DNA from: Apophysomyces variabilis
Taxonomy: Eukaryota > Mucoromycota > Mucoromycetes > Mucorales > Mucoraceae
DNA length: 64,000 bases
Direction of reading: 5' to 3'
NCBI GenBank assembly: GCA_002749535.1
Contig: MZZL01000375.1
Span: forward strand, 147,112-211,111
Position numbers and translations under genes: made by a program. The notes under the pieces were generated by a model. The model did not search any database. It saw only the letters and a program-made list of their open reading frames with translations, and was not told where the DNA came from. Shown here in pieces: positions 1 to 11,770 of the stretch; within the stretch, counting starts at the first letter, position 1; the number at the start of each line of letters is the position of its first letter.

Positions 1-3000
1 TTGACCAGCAGCGAGTGGTGCTAATTGAAAAAGGCAAACAAAAAGTAAGAATAAGAAACCCTCCATCACATCCATGATCCCTTTGTTTTTCCCTTTACCT
101 GTGATTTCAAATACATTGCTTGTCGCCATTACATCGTACTTGCCATCATGGTGGTACCTGAACTCATACATGCCGATTTCCCACGGAAGTTTGTCACCAC
201 TAAACACCACTACCCCTTGGGGCTGACCCAAGGTCTCGCCCGACTTGTCCGCCGTGATAGCATCCTTGTTCTCCTCATCCTCATCCCGGAAAGGTGTTGT
301 CCAGAACCAAAGACCACGAGAACTTACCGAGGTAACCTTGGTACTCTTGTTGGACCCAACCTTGTAGATACCGATCCAATCCTTCGGGCTATGATGTATC
401 GGGGCATCCCAATGGACACATACAGGCTGACCAAGAGCAAAACTTGTCTTTTCTAAAGCCAAACCATAATGAGCTGGATCATATCCATCAAGATCTCGGC
501 TTAATCTTGATGAAGAAGGGGCTGGGTCCAGCAACAGCTTTGTTTCGGCCAATACTTCCTGCAGCCGAGGTCCCGCTATTTGACGAATTTTTTTTTAAAT
601 CAGATAGATCAATAACCTTCCTGCTGTTGCCACACACATACACACACGGATGTAGGCATACGTATATGCATACGCTTCCTTTTTTTTCCCTTTTTGTCTG
701 TCAATTACCTGCAGTCACAATATCTCCTACAGCACCGGCTGTCTCTTCAATGGCCTTTTCGATCTTCTCCATGGTTTCGCGCATCAATTTTTCCACATGC
801 TTTGTCGAACCCACTGCAGCCTGTAATTCAGCCTTTTCACGAATCAATTTGGTGATCTCTTGCTGAAGTTTGTCCGGAATCGTTTTGTTAGCGGCTGTTC
901 GTAAAGTTTTGGTAAGACCTGCTTCTTTCCGGATCTGGTCTCCATACAGCTTTTGCATATGCGGTCTAACCAGAGAAAGCAAAAAATAAGCTATCTGTCT
1001 CTCTTTATCCTAGACTCGCAAACGCATACTAAAACTTACGCTTCCACATAATGCAGGAACAAAAAACTAGAAACCTGAGAAAACAGTGCCAAACCAAATA
1101 CAGTCCAACTGTTGGTTACCAGGGTCATACCCCAAAAAGCAGCATGACCCATGATCTTTTCAGGGTTATTCAAAAACCTAACAAGACAAACAGCTAAGTT
1201 TACGGGAATTGTCACTCCTTTGAATGACTTACCGATAGATGCCAGTGTATAATAAAGTTGTTTGGTATTCATCGATGAAAAAGTCTCCATAAAACCTAAG
1301 ACAGTATAAGTCAACGGATGTGTATGGCGTGTTTGAAAAGGAAAGGAAAGGCTTACCATCCAAAGTCACCAAGCACTTCGTAAATGGACACAGAGGTCCA
1401 TATATGGAGACAAATAAAGATCTGTCAGAGAGCCGGGGAAAAAGGTACCAACACAAATTAGACCGGCTAATCGCACTTTTTAAGAGCTGAATAATAAAGC
1501 AAAAACTTACTAAACCGAGGGTATGTCGTAGCAGTGTTGTACCACAGGTCCAACACTCCGGGAGTGTGTACAATTTCCAGCAAGCAGCAAAGAAGGTGAT
1601 ATAAGTCATGCAAAGGGACAAATTGAATAAACTATGGATTGTGTTATGAATGCATACAAAAAGAAGGCACGCAAAAATCCATTACTTTTCTTTTCCTTTT
1701 CAATTACCTCTTCCAGTTCTTAAAGGCTTCCTGTGCACCACCGCCCCATTTCAGAAAATGACGCGTGAGAAATTTGTTGGTGGACTGGGCGCGAAGTAAC
1801 CAGCCGAGTCCACAGGTATGAAAGACCCTCCAACCAAGCGCTTGAAGGACAGCAAACAAAACACCGACTTTTCCGGGAATCAACAAAGGCATGACCAAGG
1901 CATAGAACATCACAAGGACGGAAACGAGGTCAGTGGAACGACATAGATCAAAGTTCTTAAAGACGATCAAGTCGCGTCGAAAGTAAGTTGCGTAGAAATC
2001 ACGACCAGAATGCATATCGATCATCGAAGCTGCATCTTCATCCAAAACTGCTGGAATAGAGGATGAACGTCGCTTTCTTCGTCTTGTCTTCGTTGTTGGA
2101 GCATTGTAAGTCTTTTCGATGTCTATCCCACAGTCATTTTTTTTCCTTGTTAGCATTCTTCAATCTACTCTTACATAATGCACTTACGTGGTGTTTCAAC
2201 AAGTGCTAAAAACGCAAACTGAAGGGCATGGGCAGCCATGCTGACAAATAAGACAGTATAGCTTGCGCAAATCATCGAAACGCCATAGTAGCCGAAATAA
2301 CCAACAGAATACATCGGATGAGGTGCCATTTCGAAAACACCATCAAACGTCAAGGATTGTTCGATCAAGAAAAAGAAATCACCCCAATCTGAATAGAATC
2401 CGTCGCTCCTTTGTTAGTCTCTTGTTTGAGCGTAGACACTCTTAGAATGGTAACTTACACCATGCAAAGTCTTTGACTACACGTTGAGCATCCACTTTGA
2501 CCCAAACATTAAAAGCCACCAGGAATAGACCACCGAACCATCGAAGTATATCTATCAATATACTAGACGACTGAGGTGATGTATTCACCCAGGAAAGAGC
2601 AAAGCACATGTATGCTGTGAAGTCATTCATCAAGATCAAATCGACCAGTTGACGAAACAATAACCAAGTATTGTACTCGATCGGTGCCGTCTTTTTTTTT
2701 AATAGACCATGAGGATCACCAATATTCTATACAAGAATTTGTTTTGCCACCTTACCGTAAAATCATAATCCGTTCCCATTTTCATGCTAAGTTGCTGTTG
2801 AAGCCATTGACATGTTTTGGGATTGGATGGATCAAAAAGGCGATGCTTTTTTGCCCAGCGGACCAGACCACGATGATCACTCTGGTATTTCAAAAGGATC
2901 CCTAGACCGACATTGTATGCCAAACGCCAGAAAGCAAAGATACCAATAAACAAGATCTGCTTCACATGGGAGGGCAAGATACAAAACAGGGCGATTTCTA

Positions 3001-3361
3001 TAGCCATAGTACCCAATGTTATCCAGTCAAAGAAACTTTTGTTTTCCTTGGGATCCAAAAGAGATGTAACCATTTCTCGGGTAGTGGGCACACGAAATGC
3101 TAAGATAATTAAAAGAAGTTCAGTCTTTTTTTTTGGAGGAATAAAAAAAAGGGGGTTTGCTTGATCTTTACTTTTACCATCCGGTGTCTTGCCACAGGAA
3201 GAACAGCCTTTTTTATCCCTTTCCATATCGACCAGTTTGGGTTTCGAAGTGGAAGACGACGACGACAAAGAGGAGGACGGTGTGCTTTGGTCGGCTGACA
3301 ACGTGTGCCCGGTTGAAGGCTCATGCTTTGGCCGAAGACGTAATTCAGATTCGCTAGCCAT
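1..3361 (-). CDS. CHO2: phosphatidylethanolamine N-methyltransferase (3'-truncated by window edge)
   Basis: This enzyme makes the first methylation of phosphatidylethanolamine in the ER membrane, on the route to phosphatidylcholine. I place 12 exons: 3178-3361, 2756-3099, 2459-2690, 2188-2388, 1708-2122, 1511-1631, 1357-1421, 1233-1295, 1040-1177, 709-965, 99-575 and 1-20. They join in frame for 839 residues, and the C-terminus lies beyond position 1. Recognition rests on strong family motifs: [20 protein letters not shown], then [14 protein letters not shown] and [18 protein letters not shown], the second block [10 protein letters not shown] and [14 protein letters not shown], and the C-terminal [22 protein letters not shown] region. 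Two methyltransferase-like membrane halves followed by a soluble tail is the CHO2 arrangement, not the short OPI3 one. The start at 3361 precedes a Ser/Lys-rich cytosolic N-terminus. Intron 1 (3100-3177) is 78 bp and free of stops, so its retention would stay in frame. The last two exons are the least certain. Confidence 0.93.
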
Positions 3362-4852
3362 GTTGAATGACCAAGCTTTTCCTCAAATAGAAGAGAAATG
3401 AAAAATTCACAGTGTGGGAAAAAAAGACGAGAAACAACAGCTCTCTCTCTTTATAACCCTTTTTTGACAGGCCTTATTGTTCGTTCCCATTGTTGCACGC
3501 ATGATCATTTAGCCGACAACCAATCGCCATGATTAGTAATTGTCTGAGGCAAAGCATCCAGTCAATGCGGACATTACCTCCCATCCAATCCGCTTCCTTT
3601 AATATTCGTCATTTTGCTGTAGCCCTTCGGACTTGAATGATTTACCTTCCTGTGCTCTCTCTGCCTCGGTAACGGTTCAAAGAAAGAGTGACTCCGAAGC
3701 AGCTTCTACTGAGACGGACCTTATGGTTCCATTGATATAGTCGACAAATAATCAAGATAGCACCCGTACCTGCGAGAGCATATATGGCTGGCAGACGACA
3801 TGAACCTGTCTGATCTGGCTTCTGCGAACTGGCTAGCGAGTCATAGGTCAAACACGACGTTGGCAATGTGTATCGGGATATGGTAATTCAAGAAAGAGAC
3901 TCCTATTTATTTGTACTAGGGCTTCTAGTGACAAAGTGTTTCGAACAGATCCAACAGTATATTGAAAGATTAATTTTAACGCTGATAAGACCAGCTAAAT
4001 GTTAACGTCTTTGAGCGTTAAAAACGAGCGAAATGGCTTCATACAGTGACTGATATTTTATTCTACTGATAGAAATACTCATTAATCGTGGACATTTTGA
4101 GAGCCGAAAAAATTACGCGCAATTACCGAGGACAACAGTGTAAAAGCCTGATCAAATTGAGTAATTCACTGCACAAGGGCAGGAGAGTTACCCGCAGAAT
4201 TCACACTTTATTAATGGCGGATATCAACACACTGTGGTTAATAAAAGAAAACCTTGATAATTGGCCCTGCATCAAATTTAAGAGCAACCAGTGAGGTTCT
4301 AACATCTGAGAGGTCGCTGTTAGTGTCAATTCAACCAGCTCTGCCCACCATTCGTTCTGAAGGACTAAACATTGATACGCAGCTTTCATGGCCAGTCCTA
4401 GGTTGAAAAGTGGTTCATTGCCGTATAAGGGCGGGGTTATATCTTCCGTAACTAGCTAGAACGATCAATGTAATGGTAAAAAGGGTAGAAAATCTTGGGA
4501 AACGCAGATACAAAAGAAAAAGTCTTATGGAAAACTCTACGTTTTACAACCACTACAGACACAAAAATTGCGCTAAGAGTTTCTATTATTGCCATACAGC
4601 ATTAACAATCTGCAGTGTCCATCGCCTGCTGTGTTCAATCAGGCTGTATCAGAAAGATAATTGATAGACTTATCAAGGTGAGATGGGAACAGTTCCAATG
4701 AAATGAGAGATTTATTCACTCTGCAATTGAAGAACAAGATATAAGCAAGATACATCTTTGCTGGTTTGTAAAAATGTTTTTGTTCACAATGGGAGACAGT
4801 CTGCTGCTTTAACCGGTCCCTAATCTGACAATATAAGAATTGCAGATTGATT
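3362..4852. other. intergenic, no supported gene
   Basis: A TATA-like TTATAAAG on the minus strand near 3448-3455 lies about 90 bp upstream of CHO2 and is its likely core promoter, next to a short CT run. The rest shows only short open frames with no recognisable protein. One minus frame at 3642-3866 has a single hydrophobic stretch but nothing else to support it. Confidence 0.5.
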
Positions 4853-5110
4853 TCACATGGCCCTCCAATAGGCCGGGACATTTGGTGGTGTCCAGTCATG
4901 TCCATGGGCTACATGGTCTTGATAGCAAACGAAATCGGTACCTCTGTAGTTAATAATCTTGCCTCTTGGGTAGAACTGCCCAGGCATCCACTGTGGGGGT
5001 CTTGGTGCTTCTGGCTGCGAATCTGGTGTTGAGTTGATAGCCCTGACCAGTTCGGGCGCTACTCCAATCAAAGAAGATCCAAGTCCTCCAATAAGGCTTA
5101 ACCAACCCAT
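4853..5110 (-). CDS. small protein with a CBM5/12-like chitin-binding module
   Basis: An intronless 85-residue protein. Residues 1-25 are a Gly/Leu-rich hydrophobic or amphipathic N-terminus (MGWLSLIGGLGSSLIG...). About residues 40-85 form a module with evenly spaced aromatics and glycines: PPQWMPGQFYPRGK, then INYRGTDFVCYQDH, then HGHDWTPPNVPAYW. This matches the pattern of carbohydrate-binding family 5/12 modules found in chitinases, in which exposed Trp and Tyr stack on chitin. No catalytic domain is attached. The N-terminus has no clear cleavage site, so secretion is uncertain. A TATAAAAACG box on the minus strand at 5241-5250 lies about 130 bp upstream and supports a real transcription unit. 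Stand-alone proteins with this module are known in fungi; their role is not settled and I infer only chitin binding. Confidence 0.75.
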   Translation of the reverse strand: MGWLSLIGGLGSSLIGVAPELVRAINSTPDSQPEAPRPPQWMPGQFYPRGKIINYRGTDFVCYQDHVAHGHDWTPPNVPAYWRAM

Positions 5111-6005
5111 TTGTTAATGAAGATTGTCACGGATTGTGTCTAGTAGGATCCTAGAAAGAGTGTTTCGAGATCAAAGATGATAAGAGGGAGAGAAAGGTGT
5201 GTGTTGAGTTTTTAGCCGCAACCATGTTGTGAAGTTTTATCGTTTTTATACCTTACTATGTGATCCAGCTTCTGTAAATACTTTGTAAGACAAGTTACTC
5301 TATGGCTAAGTGCATATTATTTAAAGGACTTGTTTCTTGGACTTTAAGGTTCAAGAGCCACCGGGCGGCACCAAAGTCGCGTAAACATTGCATGTTGTGG
5401 CAAAGAGTTGGCACTCCTTGACTCTGACACCGCCTAAGTGTGGGAACGGTAAAGAAAGTGTTGACAGAGATGACCATATTGCGCATGTGAGGTGTGCTTG
5501 CCGGTTGCACAATGTAGTTCTATAGTTCGTAGTTTCAGATCCAGACCATAGCTTGGGCAGAATCTCCTATCCATTTTAAGCCTATTTGCACGCAAAAGAC
5601 AAAACTTTGCACTTTGCATAACGGTAGGGTTACTATGTTAAATTAGTACAATCACTCGCTAAATATATTTCAATTGCTTTTTGAACTTGGTACTGGCGCA
5701 CATACCAACTTGCTGTGCCCCACATCAGAGAAACAAACATAGTATTAAAACGGGTATACAGTGCGGTCCTTGTTATCAATAACAATGACGCAAAGTCACC
5801 GAATTATCCATGATTTCCAAATATCACACGATATTCGGCAAGAAAATGATATTACAGCTAGTTCTTATATTATTTATCCGGACTGAAAAGTGCATTCTAA
5901 TCAAACCCGCAAGAGACTAGGAAAAGGATAAGGTGACCGTGTCGCTAAGGATAACGGATTTGAATCGAAACGGTCCGTTTATTGTGCCTGTTTGTGCATG
6001 TCATC
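5111..6005. other. intergenic, promoter of the chitin-binding-module gene
   Basis: Holds the minus-strand TATA box at 5241-5250. No other gene or repeat is evident; the open frames near 5295-5619 are short and unlike any family I know. Confidence 0.45.
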
Positions 6006-7832
6006 CTATCTGGTAGAGCATGTTGTCATGACGCGTCTTTTGGTATCAGGAAGGCAGACGCGCCTCTTATTAATATACAATCTATTGACAGACTTGTAAG
6101 CGAGAGTAATGTATCCGTTGCGAAGTTGCTTTTCCCATGCCTTGCTATCAGATACCATCAAAGTAAACAAACGAACCATGCCAGAGGAGTTGGTCAATCG
6201 CTCTATCACTTTTGAACCTTCTTGATCAACTACTTGCGGACTGATATCCATACGTCGGACAACAGATGCATGGCGTGTGTCGCATACCTCCACGTCTGAA
6301 GTCGGACTATCACCCATGAATACCCATCGGGTGCAGTCACCTTGGACAATTCTATACATCGTTGCGGGAAAGCGGGTGGGCGCCGCACTAGCCATTTCGC
6401 TCACGCGTGGATATTGAACAACAATCGATTCCAGATGAAGAGTATCAAGTTCATGGTGAGGAAGGTAAATGCAAGTATCCTGGGTTCTATCTGAGACTGG
6501 CAAAGTAACATCGCAGGAATTCAGTATCGATAGGTGTCGAAGCTTGTGACATTGTTTGGCTAAGTAGTCAAAAGGACGATCGCCGAAATAAATATGGTTC
6601 AGAATGAGTGATTGGAGGCCATGCCGTTCCTGTATTGATCCTTCCGAGCTTATCGAGCAACGAAAGACCGTCAGTTTTTTCAGATATGGACAGCTGACTA
6701 AGAGGGCGTCGATAAAGAGTGTACTGGCGTTGGGGTCCATGACAAATTCTTCGGGGCCTATTGTCAGCTCTCTCAAACGCAGTCTTTTCAGACATGGCAT
6801 GATATCACGTAACGTCAACCACGTAGAGCTGGTAACACTGAGGATTGTCAATACACTAAGTTGTTCCAGTCTAGTTTTCGAAAAATGTTTAACAAGAGTT
6901 TCATTGAAAGCCGAAGAGTATCCAAACGTTATATCTGTAACAGCAGCCTCTGGGTCGCTAGGGAACAATGATTCCAGAAACCTCTCACAAAATTGGACAT
7001 CGGCCGCTTCGACATTTTTTATGTGAGGATAGAGGAATTCGAGTTTTTCAACCATTTCTGAGCATTGCCGACCAGTAATTGTGAACCATTCGTTAAATGG
7101 CTCATGGACCTGCAAAGTCTCCAAGTTGGGATACGTTTTAGCTATATAGGCCAACCAAGAAATGGGCCTTTTCCACGGACGATAATAACACAACTCTAAA
7201 GTTCGCAGTTTACTTCTAGCATGCTTCAGATCATGTATCGGTAGAGCAGAGGCTGATGCATCAATACATAGCTCAACTGTTCCGATCGAGAGCGAACGGA
7301 GTTCAGGGCAAGAAAGGTGTAAGTTCCATAAATGCTCGAAGTGGAGATCGCCTGTAGTGTTCAGTCGAAAAGATTTAAGCCGATTTGCAAACGGCAAAGA
7401 AGGAATTAGGTCTTTTATCGCAGTAGAGGTATGGATGGTCAGATGAGTGAGGTAACGTGGGATGGGGACCGAGCGTAGAATATATCTGATGCCAAGATCT
7501 TCCGAGATTGACTTCCAATGATAGGTCAATGATTGCAAGTTTGGGCAAAGGACGGCGAAATCTTCAAACGCTGTAGTATGATATTCGCTTGTAAACTCGT
7601 ATAACAGAAGATGCTTAATAAGTGGACCTATTGGGGATGATGTCTTTGCCGAAGCTTGGAGTGCGTGGCAAAGCAGTTCCAAGTCTGTATCTATGACAAC
7701 TGTACGGTAAAACAGAGGTCGGAAAACGGCATACCAGGTCTTGCAGACGACAAGGCAGACAAGTCGGTCATAGATTGAGAAATAAACGTCGATATCCGCC
7801 AAGACCTCTGGTGGGAATGCCTCTATCCGCAT
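6006..7832 (-). CDS. F-box/leucine-rich-repeat protein
   Basis: A 608-residue intronless frame. Residues 4-50 (FPPEVLADIDVYFS..DRLVCLVVCKTWYAVFRPLFYR) have the F-box pattern: LPxEVL-like start, the L-x-VCxxW core, and the F-P/LFYR end common in Mucoromycota F-box proteins. Most of the remainder is a series of irregular leucine-rich repeats of the type LxxLxLxxC (for example CPELRSLSIGTVELC and CPYLKKLTVFRCSI), ending near residue 500. Known role of the family: the F-box binds Skp1 in an SCF ubiquitin ligase and the LRRs choose the substrate. The partner cannot be predicted. Mucoralean genomes hold large, rapidly diverging families of such genes. The ATG at 7832 is the first in frame and lies 4 residues before the F-box. 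Confidence 0.85.
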   Translation of the reverse strand: MRIEAFPPEVLADIDVYFSIYDRLVCLVVCKTWYAVFRPLFYRTVVIDTDLELLCHALQASAKTSSPIGPLIKHLLLYEFTSEYHTTAFEDFAVLCPNLQSLTYHWKSISEDLGIRYILRSVPIPRYLTHLTIHTSTAIKDLIPSLPFANRLKSFRLNTTGDLHFEHLWNLHLSCPELRSLSIGTVELCIDASASALPIHDLKHARSKLRTLELCYYRPWKRPISWLAYIAKTYPNLETLQVHEPFNEWFTITGRQCSEMVEKLEFLYPHIKNVEAADVQFCERFLESLFPSDPEAAVTDITFGYSSAFNETLVKHFSKTRLEQLSVLTILSVTSSTWLTLRDIMPCLKRLRLRELTIGPEEFVMDPNASTLFIDALLVSCPYLKKLTVFRCSISSEGSIQERHGLQSLILNHIYFGDRPFDYLAKQCHKLRHLSILNSCDVTLPVSDRTQDTCIYLPHHELDTLHLESIVVQYPRVSEMASAAPTRFPATMYRIVQGDCTRWVFMGDSPTSDVEVCDTRHASVVRRMDISPQVVDQEGSKVIERLTNSSGMVRLFTLMVSDSKAWEKQLRNGYITLAYKSVNRLYINKRRVCLPDTKRRVMTTCSTR

Positions 7833-8532
7833 ATCCGAAGTTCTGTATTGGTTGTTGCAGGAAGCAACGACACTAGAATAGACATGTGGAGATGATCACA
7901 CTTCTCCTTTCCATCCAAACGGAGCTTTAGCATAGTTTAGTGCAACGTGACACAATCTGTGGTGCTGTCCATGTTGCAATTTGAGAACATGACCTTCTCT
8001 CATACACGAAAGATAATAGTCATTGATTCATAGTAAACCTTGATTTCCTTGTCCTATCTACCTACTGTTGCCCTAACTAAGACATTCATCGTTTTTCCGT
8101 ACATGATTGTGATTTGATGAGGACCGTGTGAGCGGAAGTGGGCGATCACTTTTTCGACTCTTTGGTTCTGTTATTCACTTACCACATCCCTGGTAATTAC
8201 TTGGGTTGAATGAAATTACAGGATAACTCCTGATTTAACAAAAAGCATCTATAAACATACCTACCCAGATGCCTGGGGTTTCTGTTTGCTTGGAAAGAGC
8301 GACAGCGTAACTTGATTCGTATTAGGTCGAGGAAGCGCTAGTAAAAAGCGTAGTCATTAGGAATTATAGTTGTTTTCAATGGTTCGAGCGACATAAATTC
8401 CTTTGCGCTGAACAGTAGATCTGGTTACAGAACGGCTCAAAATCCGCTAGAATGACTCAATTTGGGAAAATGTGGCGCAATCCCATGGAAACGACTCAAT
8501 CAACACATTAAAGGGAATTCTTTTTCTTGTTG
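7833..8532. other. intergenic between divergent F-box and SET genes
   Basis: Shared upstream region of the minus-strand F-box gene and the plus-strand SET gene. No gene, repeat or clear regulatory motif was recognised in it. Confidence 0.4.
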
Positions 8533-9276
8533 ATGGCCAACCAATACAGTTTCTATCGAAGCATCAAGACCAAAGCGCCTCCATCGGGCTGGACCCCGGA
8601 TGTAAATTACATTGATACCCTTGCCTGGTCACCTAGTGTACCAGCTGATGTACGAGAACTGTTTGAACCAAAAAAAGGAGCCATCGATCAACGCAGTATA
8701 CAGTTTATGAACGATCATGTCAATCTGACCGGCAATTTCCCGTCCGTTAAAGAACAACGTCGCAACGTGAAGATTAAGAAGATTACAGATACCAACCATC
8801 CATGCTGTGGCGCATACGGGCTTTTTGCAGCGCAAACCCTTCAACCGCGTCAACTGATCCTGGACTATCTTGGCGTTGTTGAATACAAGACTTACGATCC
8901 AACGTCGGATTACGTTTTACGTTTAGGTCAAGACTTATCCATTGATGCAGCCAAGTTTGGAAATGAGGCGAGGTTTTGCAATGATTTTCGTGGCATTGGT
9001 GGAGGCCCGAATGTTTGTTTTCTGAATTATATGGATGAACAAACCAAACATATCCGAATTGGCATCTTCGTAGCTGGTAACCGTAAAATTAAGAAAGGCG
9101 AAGAGCTGGTAAAGACAGATGAAAGGAGGTTTACCCTCCGTGCTTTTTTTTTACTTTCTTCTTGTGTGTCCTCACTATGCTTTCATTTTTAGCTTGTCAC
9201 TTACGGAAAGGCATTCTGGACAAACCGAGGGATGGATATGAGCCAGCAAAATCATTCGCAACATCGATCAACGTAG
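8533..9276 (+). CDS. SET-domain protein, probable lysine methyltransferase
   Basis: Two exons (8533-9108 and 9193-9276, 84-bp intron) give 219 residues. The SET domain covers about residues 85-205. It has the N-terminal strand GLFAAQTLQPRQLILDYLG, the pseudoknot segment GNEARFCNDFRGI..GPNV, which stands in for the classical RFxNHxCxPN, and GEELLVTYGKAFW, whose YGKxFW supplies the catalytic Tyr. The intron falls within GEEL/LVTYG, so the unspliced frame loses the catalytic end; this is why the two-exon model is preferred. Known role of the fold: S-adenosylmethionine-dependent methylation of protein lysines. The N-D-x-R-G variant resembles plant ATXR5/6-like and some fungal SET proteins, but the substrate (histone or other) cannot be told. 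The start is the first ATG; no pre-SET or post-SET Cys clusters are present. Confidence 0.83.
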
Positions 9277-9763
9277 GCATCAAAATAAAGAACCATAACT
9301 AGATCATACATAGAGATCATCACTCCAAGCCAAGGACACAAACACGGAAAATTGGGGTGCACAAGTAGTAATACACCTTGCGCTTATTAGCATTTCAACA
9401 TAGATATGATATAGACCCAAATGGAGACAGTTGCACTTTTCATCATTCCTTATGTTCATTTTGTGGATAAGAAAATTCCATCTGTATTAGTCAGTTAAAG
9501 TGTCCATCTTCGGCTTGTTATATTATCCATTTTAAAAGTATCGGTAACAGTGTCATCCCAGCGTTTTCATGAGAAAACAGAGCATGAAGAGCAAATGTTC
9601 TGACCTAAGGCATCGTCTGGTGGAAAAAGCGCGTTTCTTTAAATAGCAGAAAATAATTTATCATCAGTACCCATGTTATTATTCCGCGTTATCCAACTTC
9701 ATCTCATGCTTTTGTTATTGAACTTTAACCATGTTTACAGTCATAACACAGAATCGCATCTGT
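9277..9763. other. intergenic between convergent SET and CotH genes
   Basis: Convergent 3' ends of the plus-strand SET gene and minus-strand CotH copy A. AT-rich, no gene or repeat seen. Confidence 0.4.
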
Positions 9764-11722
9764 TCATCTAGATGAATCCAGCTGTCGCAAAAGGGCCCTT
9801 CTCCGATGATACACCCATTCCTTCACGCCTACAACAGAAACATGTCCTGTTGGGCCGTCCACAGCTTGATCCAAGGGCATAGAACGAGTATGCATAGTAC
9901 GCGACAGCAAATCGATGTAACTTTCGATGGTGTATGGAGGTAGAAGATGATCGGGCTTAACCCTTGTCACTTGACTCACCAGATCCTCTAACATATCTTC
10001 GTTAGGAGCCCGCGGCAGACTTTGATCCCATGTGACATCCTCTCGAATCATATCTACTATCGAATCGATATAAGGATTGATAACGTCTGGATCAAAAATA
10101 TTTTTGCAAATCTTGACCAACAGATCTTCGAAGGGTTGTTTGAACTGGGGCACCTTCAGTAATTTCGTCATTAGCGGTGGTTTCTCTGCCATGCCCGGAA
10201 ATTGCTGATACTCTGCTTCCCACATAGAGGGTACGTTAAATGTAGCTGATCCGAAAGACAAGTCAGTATCGGTAGGAATATAGATGAACTTTTGTTGTTG
10301 GCAATAATCGTATAAAAGATAGTTGTTGGAATTAGCGATATAGTTATCGGCTAATCCAAGAGTGATTTCAAGGGCCATACTAAGAAAGAAACAAACAAGC
10401 TTAGCTCTAGGTTTGTAAATCTGATCAACGCTTACTTCCGGATAATACTTTGTGTGTCAATATGTTGCTCCCATTCTTTGACAACATCAGACCCTGTTGA
10501 AGGTGCAGTGGCAAGGAACCTGGTCAACTCCATCAATCGAGTGTAATCTGCGGGTTGGCCCTTCCTTGGCTTAACACTGATTTTGTAAGCACCATCTGCA
10601 TAAAGCTTCTGATCGTCTCCTCTGTAAGCGAGAGTTGCTGGTCGAGCATCGAAAAGACTGACAAACACACCCTCATACAAGATGCCATGTTCGGTATCCT
10701 TTCGACCAGCGTAAAATTCATTTTCTATCCAGGGTTCCTTATGAACTTCGACAAGGCCATAAAGACCATATGCTTGTTTGTTCATAAAGACCCTAAGCAG
10801 TTTTGTTAACGGAGGGGAGTCTAGGGAGAATATCCTCGTCCAAAATGCAATCTTACCTTACATAAGAGAAGTCGGTAGAAGCTACCCCTACTGACCTATA
10901 GATATCGTAACTCATTCTTTCACGAACATATGACGGATCTGTAGCTAATGAACGCAACTTGAGGTGGCGATAGCCAACTAGCGTTTGTTGCTTTGGTAAT
11001 TTAAACTTGTAAGATTGTTTGGAGTGTGATCTACTCTCGTGACCGGATAGTTGCATCTCCACATCTGTAAACTTTCGAATTTCGCTCAAACTATTATGAG
11101 AATTTGTCTGTAAGCTGAATTGACAATACTATGGGTAACAAAAGCCTGATAACACTTACGTGATTCGTGTCATGGTGCCACGAACCTTGACTGTGTTGGT
11201 AAGTGGATGTTGGTGCATCTGGTTGATCTGGTCTTGGTCGGCTTCAAAATGATATGTCACAATCTCATTTTTTAAATGAGGACTCAAGTCAGTATGATTG
11301 ATGAGTGATAAAGGCGACAAAAGTGTAGGAAGCGGTGATAATGTTGCGATATTCCATGATCGATTATAAAATTCGTTGGGTGTGTCTGTTTCAATGGCAG
11401 ATCGCATAAAACCCTCTTTTTCGACCACCTTGTCGCCAAGTAGCTTTGAGTAATAATACCCTTGGGTTGCTGCTGGAGCTTTCCCTGTGTACAATAGAGA
11501 AGAAGCAAAGGAAGGTTGTAACGTATAAGGTATTTGGTCTACGACAACTGCCACCGTCTGTTGCTCTTCCGGCACAATTATCACGCTGTAGGTGATGTCT
11601 TTGGCAGCGGCAAGTGCGAGTATTAGTGTAGGAACTGCAAAGTAGATGTTAATGCCTATATCATGCTTCAAGTCTTCCTTATCAGCATAAAAATATTTAC
11701 ATAAACTTGCAATAATTATCAT
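9764..11722 (-). CDS. CotH-family protein, copy A (secreted or surface)
   Basis: Five exons (11701-11722, 11160-11634, 10857-11090, 10436-10792, 9764-10379) encode 567 residues. The 66-bp first intron joins a short initiator exon to FPTLILALAAAKD, giving a good signal peptide; reading straight through instead would put a charged stretch inside it. CotH hallmarks follow: LRSLATDPSYVRERMSYDIYR, MNKQAYGLYGLVEVH, and ALEITLGLADNYIANSNNYLLYD leading to the metal-binding IPTDTDLSFG, which matches the DxDxxFG-type motif of CotH kinases. Bacterial CotH phosphorylates spore-coat proteins; mucoralean CotH proteins are cell-surface proteins, some of which act in host-cell binding. The 17-residue host-binding motif described for CotH3 is not evident here. 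A minus-strand TATAAAA at 11764-11770 lies about 42 bp upstream of the ATG. Confidence 0.9.
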
Positions 11723-11763
11723 GGTGGAACGCAAACAATAGAGCTCTCACTGTGTCCTCTCCG

Positions 11764-11770
11764 TTTTATA
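11764..11770 (-). promoter_or_regulatory. TATA box of CotH copy A
   Basis: The minus strand reads TATAAAA about 42 bp before the ATG at 11722. The corresponding position in CotH copy B is not conserved. Confidence 0.4.

Noticed and set aside
3642..3866. Minus-strand 74-residue frame with one hydrophobic segment
   Set aside because: No family, no promoter and no splice support; could arise by chance.
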